DNA from: Flavobacteriaceae bacterium UBA6231
GTDB taxonomy: Bacteria; Bacteroidota; Bacteroidia; Flavobacteriales; Flavobacteriaceae
DNA: 5,564 nt
Direction: 5' to 3'
Assembly: GCA_002441545.1 (NCBI GenBank)
Contig: DJWL01000045.1
Coordinates: forward strand, 1-5,564
Both the position numbers and the translations under genes were made by a program. The notes beneath the pieces are model-generated. The model did not search any database, was not told the DNA's origin, and saw nothing but the letters and a program-made list of their open reading frames with translations. This document shows positions 1 through 5,412 of the stretch, piece by piece (within the stretch, counting starts at the first letter, position 1; each line of letters opens with the position of its first letter).

Positions 1-861
1 GGATTGGTCACTGAATTGGATCATCATTTTTGATTTTCTCAAACGCTCTTCCATTAAGAACCGATGTACGGTCGTCCCGTATAATTCCTTAAAACCATAT
101 TTTAATTTAAATTCATTGGTGCCCAATTGTAATGCAAAATCCTTGAGGGAAGGAAAGTCCTTTTCAAGATTGTTAATAATGATATTATGGCCTTCACGTA
201 TTTTGTGTATATCTTCAAAGGTTAAACGAATTTTTTGTTTCTGATTATTACTTTGAGTGTCCTCAGATGGTTGCTTTTTGATATTGGAGAATTGGATGAC
301 ACGTTGTTTTAAATCATGTTCTAAATGATCTTGACTCGTGGAATGGTGTATGGCCGATATAAGTGTTTTTCCAGAGTTCTTATCTTCGCCTATACAGGTG
401 GTGATATAACAGGTTTTAGGAATTATTAATCCGCCTTTGGATATAAATTTCAGTTCCAATGAAAGATCATCAAAATCTTTTTGTTTCAGTACATGCCATG
501 TATCCTTCCATATTTTTTTAGAATGATCTTCCAAAAAAATATCGAATGGTTTTCCAATAATATCAGCATGAAGTACCGATAAAATATTGCAAGCTTTTTG
601 ATTTGCAATTTCAATACAACCCGCACCATCAAGAACAAAACTCATTTGTATAATTTCCACTATGTGCTGGTTCGAATTTACATAACCTTGGTGTATCAAG
701 GTTTCTTGAATTTCTTCGGCTAACATGTTGAGAGAAATACTGATAGCCTCTAGATTATCATTCTTGGATGAACGTTCCAAACGGTAGAAGAAGTTTCCAG
801 AAGCCATTTCCAGAAGCATTTGGTTTATCCGTTCCATTCGATGTTTTTTACTGGTACTCAC
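1..861 (-). CDS. HAMP-like/PAS/AraC-family transcriptional regulator (3' end cut by window edge)
   Basis: The reverse strand is open from the left edge to an in-frame TAA just upstream of 900; 287 residues are visible and the C-terminus is missing. Three regions can be read. Residues about 10-58 (MLLEMASGNFFYRLERS, then LNMLAEEI) resemble a HAMP or linker helix pair but have no membrane segment. Residues about 64-175 (FVLDGAGCIEIANQKACNIL, later IIGKPFDIF) look like a PAS sensor domain. Residues about 213-287 (LKDFALQLGTNEFKLKYGFK, ELYGTTVHRFLMEERLRKS) match an AraC/XylS HTH; its last part lies outside the window. I chose GTG at 861 because KKHRMERINQ then precedes the HAMP-like part; ATG at 837 is a real alternative that gives a protein 8 residues shorter. 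It is a soluble, probably ligand- or redox-sensing DNA-binding regulator; the ligand is unknown. The STAS-like gene lies 85 bases upstream on the same strand and is probably co-transcribed. Confidence 0.88.
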   Translation of the reverse strand, partial: MSTSKKHRMERINQMLLEMASGNFFYRLERSSKNDNLEAISISLNMLAEEIQETLIHQGYVNSNQHIVEIIQMSFVLDGAGCIEIANQKACNILSVLHADIIGKPFDIFLEDHSKKIWKDTWHVLKQKDFDDLSLELKFISKGGLIIPKTCYITTCIGEDKNSGKTLISAIHHSTSQDHLEHDLKQRVIQFSNIKKQPSEDTQSNNQKQKIRLTFEDIHKIREGHNIIINNLEKDFPSLKDFALQLGTNEFKLKYGFKELYGTTVHRFLMEERLRKSKMMIQFSDQS

Positions 862-894
862 ATTTAAGGCATTAAAGTTAATTATTAATGTGAG
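857..894. repeat. 8-bp perfect inverted repeat spanning the AraC-type gene start
   Basis: CTCACATT at 857-864 is mirrored exactly by AATGTGAG at 887-894, with 22 bases between. A second, nested repeat (CATTAA at 870-875 and TTAATG at 885-890) lies inside. The left arm contains the proposed GTG start (859-861) of the regulator. The structure could be an operator for autoregulation or an mRNA hairpin masking the start. The repeat is seen directly; either role is inferred. Confidence 0.4.
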
Positions 895-946
895 AGACTT
901 TGGTTATGAAAAAAAGGCTGTTTCTTTCAGATTATTAAGCTCAATA

Positions 947-1324
947 TCATTCCATGAATTCATTTAAGAACATTAAAGCATCTTCTATATTCTCAAAAGA
1001 TTGAGTTGGAATAGGAGGGTTACTTGTTCGGATATAAAATTTAGATAACATTTCGGAAACAGGAGGTTCCACAATGACAGCCACAGCTTTTATAAGTATT
1101 GAACCTTCAATCGCTAAATATGCCCTAGCGGGTTTGTTGATTTCCTTAATCCCCCTAATATCACATAGAATGGGTAACGATCTTCCCTCATGCAGAAACA
1201 ATCTGTCCTTGACTATTTGTACCGCAGCATTTAAATCGATACAGACACCTTGATGGTATATGATATGTAATACACCGTCAAGGAATCTATACGAGGTATA
1301 ATCATTTTCAAAATAGTTTCGCAT
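947..1324 (-). CDS. STAS/SpoIIAA-like domain protein (DUF7793 type)
   Basis: A complete 125-residue soluble protein with ATG at 1324 and TGA at 947. It has no signal peptide and no membrane segment. The order of elements (a short beta start DGVLHIIYHQG at 16-26, helix IDLNAAVQIVKDRL, strand PILCDIRGIKEI at 51-62, helix ARAYLAIEGS, strand KAVAVIVEPPVSE, then SKFYIRTSNPPIPTQSF and a final EDALMFLNEF helix) matches the small STAS-like family common in Bacteroidota. Its members have the fold of SpoIIAA anti-anti-sigma factors. The biochemical role is not established; a protein-protein signalling role is inferred from the fold. It is encoded just upstream of, and in line with, the PAS/AraC-type regulator, so it may act with it. 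I see no obvious equivalent of the classical SpoIIAA phosphoserine motif. Confidence 0.85.
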   Translation of the reverse strand: MRNYFENDYTSYRFLDGVLHIIYHQGVCIDLNAAVQIVKDRLFLHEGRSLPILCDIRGIKEINKPARAYLAIEGSILIKAVAVIVEPPVSEMLSKFYIRTSNPPIPTQSFENIEDALMFLNEFME

Positions 1325-1525
1325 GATCTAGAAAACTGGCTTTTCAGTATAAACTTACAAAATTATCAACACAATCGTTGACCTTTCATCGATTGGGCAT
1401 TCTAAATAGGATGTTTTGTTTGTCTGAAAAGGATTAAAAGTTGACTCTAAGGGATTATGGAATCACAAAGTATCGCAATTCCCCACAAATGATATTAAAT
1501 TAAATGACTTTAAAAACGTAATCAG
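1325..1525. other. Divergent intergenic region
   Basis: This 201-base stretch separates the minus-strand regulator pair from the plus-strand enzyme gene and must hold promoters for both directions if neither is read through from outside. I see no ORF, RNA gene or strong repeat. A good Bacteroidota -7 box is visible only toward the minus-strand genes. No full TAnnTTTG match faces the enzyme gene. Its sequence just before the start is A/T-rich with no Shine-Dalgarno sequence, as is usual in this phylum. Confidence 0.6.
1358..1365 (-). promoter_or_regulatory. Candidate Bacteroidota -7 box for the STAS-like/AraC-type pair
   Basis: Read on the minus strand, TAATTTTG fits the TAnnTTTG -7 consensus of Bacteroidota primary-sigma promoters exactly. 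It lies 33 bases before the ATG at 1324, which would leave a leader of roughly 25 bases. No TTG -33 element sits at the expected distance, so a transcription activator may be needed, or the match may be chance in AT-rich sequence. Confidence 0.35.
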
Positions 1526-3922
1526 ATGGCAAAAATCAAACACAACAATTTTTTAGACACAGTCAACGAGGTGTTTACAGATGCTAAACAAGAAGGTGTC
1601 ATGCATTTATATGCAGAAGGAGAAGACTTTACAGGTCGCACTATTGGTGTTAATAACAGACAATTATTCCATTTTGGCACCACTGGATATTTGGGTTTGG
1701 AACAGGATTATAGATTGAAAGCAGCTGCGATTGAGGCTATTACCAAGTATGGAACTCAATTTCCTTTATCCAAATCGTATATCTCCAATCCATTATATAA
1801 GGAGTTGGAAGAGAAGCTTACCCAAATGTATCAGAATCCAATTATAATTACTAAAAATAGCACCTTAGGACATATGGGCGTGATCCCTAATGCGGTGAGT
1901 GACCAAGATGCTATTATTCTAGATCATCAAGTGCATTGGAGTGTTCAAAGTGCTGCCAAGGTATTAAAGAACCGAAGTGTTCCTATTGATATGATTCGGC
2001 ATAATAATTTAAATATGTTAGAGGATAAGATAAAATCTCTTTCAGATACTCGGAAACGAATCTGGTATATGGCCGACGGGATCTATTCCATGTATGGTGA
2101 TTTTGCCCCAATTAAAGACTTGAAAGCACTGAGTTTAAAATATCCCCAATTACATCTCTACATTGATGACGTTCATGGGATGAGTTGGATTGGAAAAAAT
2201 GGCACTGGCTATGCCTTGAGTCAGCTAGGGGAGCTCTCTGAAAACATCCTGCTATTTGGAACTTTGAGTAAGACTTTTGGTGCTAGTGGCGCTGTTCTAG
2301 TCTGTTCCAATAAAAAAATGTACCATGAAATAAAAACTTTTGGAGGCCCATTGACGTTTTCAGCACAATTGGAACCTGCTTCCGTGGCTGCAGCTACCGC
2401 GTCAGCTAAAATTCATTTAACACCGGAGATTTATGAGTTTCAAAATGATTTAAGGGCACGTGTGGAGTATTTCAACGACTTATTAAAAGACACCGATCTA
2501 CCGCTTATTGATCATAATAATTCTCCAGTATTTTTTATAGGGACGGGGATGCCCAAGACAGGCTATAATTTTGTGAGTCGGCTCATGAAAGAAGGGTTTT
2601 ATGTAAACTTGGGCATATTCCCTGCTGTACCAGTTAAGAATACAGGAGTCCGCATAACGATATCCAGACATAATGAGAGATCAGAAATCAAAGACTTAGT
2701 GGCTGCAATGGTACATCATTTCCCAAAAGCTCTAGAAGATACTCATACCAACCTACCTCGTGTTTGTAAAGCCTTTAAGTTAAAGGTAAAATCACCGCAA
2801 GAACATATCGTGCATGCGGAACTTCATGTTAAAATTGAAGATACTATTTTAAACATTGATAAAAGCCTTTGGAATACTTGCGTTGGAAAGCAAGGGGTTT
2901 TTGATTGGGAGGGCCTAAAGTTTCTAGAACACGCATTTAGTCATAATGATTTAAAAGAGCATAATTGGACGTTTCAATATTTGATTATATATGACCAGAA
3001 ACAAAACCCCATTTTGGCAACATTTCTCACTATCGGGCTGTGGAAAGATGATATGCTTGCAAAAGAAAGTGCTTCTATAATCATTGAACAAGAACGCAAA
3101 ACAGCCCCTTATTATTTAACATCCAAAGTACTAAGTATAGGCTCCCTTTTCACAGAAGGAAATCATTTATATATTGACAATAAACATCCGTTAAAACAGC
3201 AAGCATTAGAGGCTCTTATGCAATCTATGGAGACCTTAGAACAACGCTTTAATGCAAAAATGGTCGTGCTTAGGGATTTTTCTGATGATCAGGATTTGCA
3301 TACTTATTTCCAAGGTCAGGGTTTTGTAAGAGTGCAAATGCCTAACTCATGTGAAATTAATCTTGGGACTAACGAAACATTAGAAGGGTATATTGCCAAG
3401 TTATCTTCAAGAAATAGAAGGCATTTAAGAAAAGAGATCCTAGAATATGAGCCTTTATTACATGTTGAAATCTTAAAAACATGTAATAATGACCAATTAA
3501 AACAAATTCATCAATTATATAGAAATGTGCATCAAAACAATCTAGGATTGAATACCTTTTCATTCCCTGAAAAACTATTTGAGAACATGTCTCAACATCC
3601 GAATTGGGAATTTATTACTATTAGCCCGTTAAAAAAACCTCAAATGATGATTGGCGTGATGCTCTGTTATAATAATCAAGGCTTAACGTATGTTCCAGCT
3701 TTTGTTGGGATGGATTATGAATATCTCTCAGAGTTTTATACGTACAGACAACTTTTATATCAAACTATTAAACAGGCAATCCATTTAGAATTTAAAACAA
3801 TAGATTTAGGGATGACCGCCGCTTTTGAAAAAAGAAAACTAGGCGCTACTGTTGAACAGAAATATGCCTACATTCAGACAAATGACAATTACACCTTAGA
3901 ACTTATGGGGGTATTAGAATAA
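1526..3922 (+). CDS. Bifunctional PLP-dependent alpha-oxoamine-synthase-like enzyme fused to a FemAB/GNAT-type acyltransferase
   Basis: A 798-residue protein. ATG 1526 is the first start after an in-frame TAA at 1511. Residues 1-410 are a fold-type I PLP enzyme of the alpha-oxoamine synthase group (serine palmitoyltransferase, KBL, BioF, CqsA). Visible marks are DHQVHWS (133-139), HNNLNMLE (159-166), DGIYSMYGDFAPI (184-196), YIDDVHG (212-218) with Asp214 and His217, the PLP lysine Lys249 in GTLSKTFGASG, and Arg376 in GVRITIS. That group condenses an acyl thioester with an amino acid, with loss of CO2. Residues about 430-798 look like a tandem GNAT/FemAB-like acyltransferase: an N-half with NPILATFLTIG (494-504) and VVLRDF (580-585), and a C-half with LSSRNRRHLRKEI (626-638), VPAFVGMDYEYLSEFYTYRQ (723-742) and IDLGMTAAFEKRKLGA (759-774). 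Bacterial ceramide synthase also uses a GNAT-type domain, so condensation followed by N-acylation to a sphingolipid- or sulfonolipid-like product is a reasonable inference; the substrates are not shown. The RteC-domain gene follows after 34 bases with no terminator between. Confidence 0.85.
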   Translation: MAKIKHNNFLDTVNEVFTDAKQEGVMHLYAEGEDFTGRTIGVNNRQLFHFGTTGYLGLEQDYRLKAAAIEAITKYGTQFPLSKSYISNPLYKELEEKLTQMYQNPIIITKNSTLGHMGVIPNAVSDQDAIILDHQVHWSVQSAAKVLKNRSVPIDMIRHNNLNMLEDKIKSLSDTRKRIWYMADGIYSMYGDFAPIKDLKALSLKYPQLHLYIDDVHGMSWIGKNGTGYALSQLGELSENILLFGTLSKTFGASGAVLVCSNKKMYHEIKTFGGPLTFSAQLEPASVAAATASAKIHLTPEIYEFQNDLRARVEYFNDLLKDTDLPLIDHNNSPVFFIGTGMPKTGYNFVSRLMKEGFYVNLGIFPAVPVKNTGVRITISRHNERSEIKDLVAAMVHHFPKALEDTHTNLPRVCKAFKLKVKSPQEHIVHAELHVKIEDTILNIDKSLWNTCVGKQGVFDWEGLKFLEHAFSHNDLKEHNWTFQYLIIYDQKQNPILATFLTIGLWKDDMLAKESASIIIEQERKTAPYYLTSKVLSIGSLFTEGNHLYIDNKHPLKQQALEALMQSMETLEQRFNAKMVVLRDFSDDQDLHTYFQGQGFVRVQMPNSCEINLGTNETLEGYIAKLSSRNRRHLRKEILEYEPLLHVEILKTCNNDQLKQIHQLYRNVHQNNLGLNTFSFPEKLFENMSQHPNWEFITISPLKKPQMMIGVMLCYNNQGLTYVPAFVGMDYEYLSEFYTYRQLLYQTIKQAIHLEFKTIDLGMTAAFEKRKLGATVEQKYAYIQTNDNYTLELMGVLE

Positions 3923-3956
3923 AAAGTATATCTAAAGTTGAGGGACTGATATATGC

Positions 3957-4796
3957 ATGAAATATACAGAGTTGATAGTCGAATTTGAAACAAAGTTAGA
4001 GACGTTGGAATCTAGCAATGAGGATATGCTATATATTGCTGAAAACGGGATTACCCATACCGAGAAGTGTATCAAAAGCCTGAGGCGAGAGGTCATCCAA
4101 AATGGGTTTCATTCCATACCAGAAGAGATTCATTTCTTCAAGCATACAAAGCCTCAAATTTTCAGTAAGCTCATCTATTATGTCAAACTATTTAATATTG
4201 AAAGTAAGCGGCCTAGAAGTAGTTCAAAATTTCAAGTTAAATACTTAAATAATCAAATCAATAAATTACAGGTATACTTCAATGATAATTTGGAGTTCTA
4301 TCATTATTACCGAAGGGGATCAACTTCCTTGGATGAACAATATTTTGTCAGAGGGAAATCGGATTTGCGATCATCTACAGAATCATTTCATTTTTTTACA
4401 GACGAACAATTCTCAACATGTCAGGATAGTACTGTAGCCACCATTATGGCGTATGACATGCTTATTGTATATCTGCAACAAGAAATTGAAACATTAGAAA
4501 CCAACACCGATAACACAAAATTAAATGCTATGAAACAATCATCAAAGCTTTTTTGGACGGGAAGCAAAACAGAATTAATAGAATTGATTTATGCCTTGCA
4601 CAGCAGTGGCACCATCAATAGTGGGACGTCCGACATCAAAGAACTAGCCTCTCTATTTGAACAGATCTTTAATATAGAATTGGGAAATTACTACCATACA
4701 TTTATAGAAATCAGAGCACGAAAATGCAGTAAAACAAAATTTTTAGATAAACTGATAGAGGCCTTAAATAGACGTTTTGAGGAGTCCGATGAATAA
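3957..4796 (+). CDS. RteC-domain protein, regulator of conjugative-element excision
   Basis: A 279-residue soluble protein, mostly predicted helix. The C-terminal third holds the family's most recognisable run: LFWTGSKTELIELIYALHSS (198-217), then GTSDIKELASLFEQIFNIEL (223-242), GNYYHTFIEIRARK (243-256) and TKFLDKLIEALNRR (260-273). In CTnDOT of Bacteroides, RteC is a DNA-binding activator of the excision operon (xis2c, xis2d, orf3, exc) in the tetracycline-response cascade. Length and motifs fit that family; the N-terminal part is less conserved, as expected. A GAGGGA Shine-Dalgarno-like stretch at 3940-3945 precedes ATG 3957. The gene begins 34 bases after the oxoamine-synthase fusion with no terminator, so the two are probably one transcript. 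This is odd, because in CTnDOT rteC sits near two-component genes rather than a biosynthetic gene. No tetracycline-resistance gene or RteA/RteB is visible here. Confidence 0.9.
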   Translation: MKYTELIVEFETKLETLESSNEDMLYIAENGITHTEKCIKSLRREVIQNGFHSIPEEIHFFKHTKPQIFSKLIYYVKLFNIESKRPRSSSKFQVKYLNNQINKLQVYFNDNLEFYHYYRRGSTSLDEQYFVRGKSDLRSSTESFHFFTDEQFSTCQDSTVATIMAYDMLIVYLQQEIETLETNTDNTKLNAMKQSSKLFWTGSKTELIELIYALHSSGTINSGTSDIKELASLFEQIFNIELGNYYHTFIEIRARKCSKTKFLDKLIEALNRRFEESDE

Positions 4797-4820
4797 TCCC
4801 AAGTTGTCCCCAAGTTGGGA
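4797..4820 (+). repeat. Tandem 11-base-spaced CCCAAGTTG repeats, also a weak hairpin after the RteC gene
   Basis: CCCAAGTTG occurs at 4798-4806 and again at 4809-4817, 11 bases apart, about one helical turn. The outer ends, TCCCAA (4797-4802) and TTGGGA (4815-4820), are also complementary, and a GTTTTTG stretch follows at 4827-4833. It could be a weak terminator for the RteC transcript or a pair of same-face binding sites. The stem is only 6 bp with a 12-base loop, so I favour a protein site slightly. Confidence 0.4.
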
Positions 4821-4918
4821 GTTATGGTTTTTGATTAATCCAGCATACAATTTGCGGTTAATTGATGGGTTAGGTCTTGATGTCTTTACTAAATCAATAT
4901 AAATTGCTTGAAATTAAA

Positions 4919-4945
4919 GGACATGAAAAATGTCCCACCTTGGGA
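4919..4945. promoter_or_regulatory. Overlapping inverted repeats, candidate RteC operator
   Basis: GGACAT (4919-4924) and ATGTCC (4930-4935) form a perfect 6-bp inverted repeat around GAAAA. TCCCA (4933-4937) and TGGGA (4941-4945) form a perfect 5-bp one around CCT, sharing TCC with the first. The second also resembles, in inverted orientation, the sequence at 4809-4820. The block lies directly upstream of the candidate promoter, the position expected of an activator site. That RteC binds here is inference. Confidence 0.35.
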
Positions 4946-4952
4946 TGACCTA

Positions 4953-4985
4953 TTGATAGAAAAATAAAATAGTCTCTCAAATTTG
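4953..4985 (+). promoter_or_regulatory. Candidate Bacteroidota promoter for the HTH gene
   Basis: TTG at 4953-4955 is followed, after 22 bases, by CAAATTTG at 4978-4985, one mismatch from the TAnnTTTG -7 consensus. Spacing fits this phylum's -33/-7 promoters. Transcription would start near 4990-4993, leaving a leader of about 80 bases that includes the 5004-5051 hairpin. The imperfect -7 box fits a promoter that needs an activator. Confidence 0.35.
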
Positions 4986-5003
4986 TAACACGAAAGTCAA
5001 ATC

Positions 5004-5051
5004 AAGGCAAAGTCGCCTAATGATTATTGTAATCATGGGTGGCTTTGTTTT
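5004..5051 (+). terminator. Long near-continuous hairpin with T-run: terminator or leader attenuator
   Basis: Bases 5004-5019 pair with 5036-5051 (core CAAAG/CTTTG plus GCC opposite GGGT), A5020 is bulged, and TGATTA (5021-5026) pairs perfectly with TAATCA (5030-5035) around a TTG loop. Counting G-U pairs, this is a stem of 22 pairs with a single bulge, ending in a TTTT stretch (5048-5051). On the plus strand it looks like a rho-independent terminator, either ending transcription from the RteC operon or attenuating the HTH gene from the upstream promoter. An operator role for the TGATTA/TAATCA core is an alternative. Confidence 0.5.
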
Positions 5052-5070
5052 AACAAAAAAACAGTTACAA

Positions 5071-5349
5071 ATGGGAACAACAATTATTACGACCGAAGAT
5101 CTTCGAGATTTTAAAATGGAATTACTCGACGAGATCAAACAATTATTGACCAATCAATCTGGCCAGCCATCAAAAAAATGGTTAAAGTCTCCAGAAGTTA
5201 GGAATCTGTTAGGGATTTCTCCAGGAACCTTACAGAATTTACGAATCAATGGAACCTTGCCTTACACGAAAGTTGGAGGGGTTCTGTATTACAACTATCA
5301 GGAAATTATGCAGGTCTTGGAAGCTAACAAAATTCATAATAAGTTCTAA
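5071..5349 (+). CDS. Small helix-turn-helix (HTH_17/excisionase-like) DNA-binding protein
   Basis: A 92-residue protein when started at ATG 5071, which begins MGTTIITTEDLRDFKMELLD, the usual opening of this mobile-element family, and has an A-rich leader. The in-frame ATG at 5020 would add 17 residues but sits inside the 5004-5051 hairpin, so I reject it. An acidic/amphipathic N-terminal helix (residues 9-27) and a short linker lead to a MerR/excisionase-type winged HTH: WLKSPEVRNLLGISPGTLQN (37-56), LRINGTLPYTKVGGVLYYN (57-75) and a last helix YQEIMQVLEAN. Such proteins act as excisionases or local regulators in Bacteroidota integrative elements; Xis2c and Xis2d of CTnDOT are small HTH proteins controlled by RteC. 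Its place downstream of an RteC gene supports that role, although excisionase activity cannot be proved from sequence. A terminator follows 30 bases after the stop. Confidence 0.87.
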   Translation: MGTTIITTEDLRDFKMELLDEIKQLLTNQSGQPSKKWLKSPEVRNLLGISPGTLQNLRINGTLPYTKVGGVLYYNYQEIMQVLEANKIHNKF

Positions 5350-5379
5350 ACTGACGATTTGGAAGACATCAATTACATT

Positions 5380-5403
5380 AAACACCTCAATGGGGTGTTT
5401 TTG
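5380..5403 (+). terminator. Rho-independent terminator after the HTH gene
   Basis: AAACACC (5380-5386) pairs perfectly with GGTGTTT (5394-5400), extended inward by T5387 with G5393, and is followed by more T residues. This is a compact stem with a T-run, as expected of an intrinsic terminator. It ends about 10 bases before the next start codon, so it may also act as an attenuator for that gene. Confidence 0.75.
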
Positions 5404-5412
5404 CAATTTTCT

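Larger units (their letters stand above)
4797..5070. other. Structured non-coding spacer between the RteC gene and the HTH gene
   Basis: This spacer of about 270 bases carries no convincing ORF on either strand. In order it holds the CCCAAGTTG tandem repeats (4797-4820), a plain AT-rich part, two overlapping inverted repeats (4919-4945), a possible promoter (4953-4985) and a long hairpin (5004-5051), then the A-rich start region of the HTH gene. In CTnDOT the equivalent interval contains the RteC operator and the promoter of the excision operon. The same use here is inferred from gene order. Confidence 0.55.

Noticed and set aside
1459..1482. GGAAT/ATTCC inverted repeat in the divergent spacer
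   Set aside because: Five bases with a 14-base gap is expected by chance in AT-rich DNA, and no second copy is seen.
3369..3563. 64-codon open frame on the minus strand
   Set aside because: It lies wholly inside the GNAT-coding part of the fusion gene, has no recognisable domain, and reads as a shadow of the real frame.
3953..3988. Alternative ATG at 3953 overlapping the RteC gene start
   Set aside because: That frame stops after 11 codons; the RteC frame starts at 3957.
4861..4898. ATTGAT/ATCAAT inverted repeat in the RteC-HTH spacer
   Set aside because: It is short, widely spaced and of low complexity, with no adjacent promoter element.
5020..5070. N-terminal extension of the HTH protein from ATG 5020
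   Set aside because: It lies within the long hairpin, its translation (MIIVIMGGF and on) is not like the family opening, and Met at 5071 starts the conserved ITTEDL segment.
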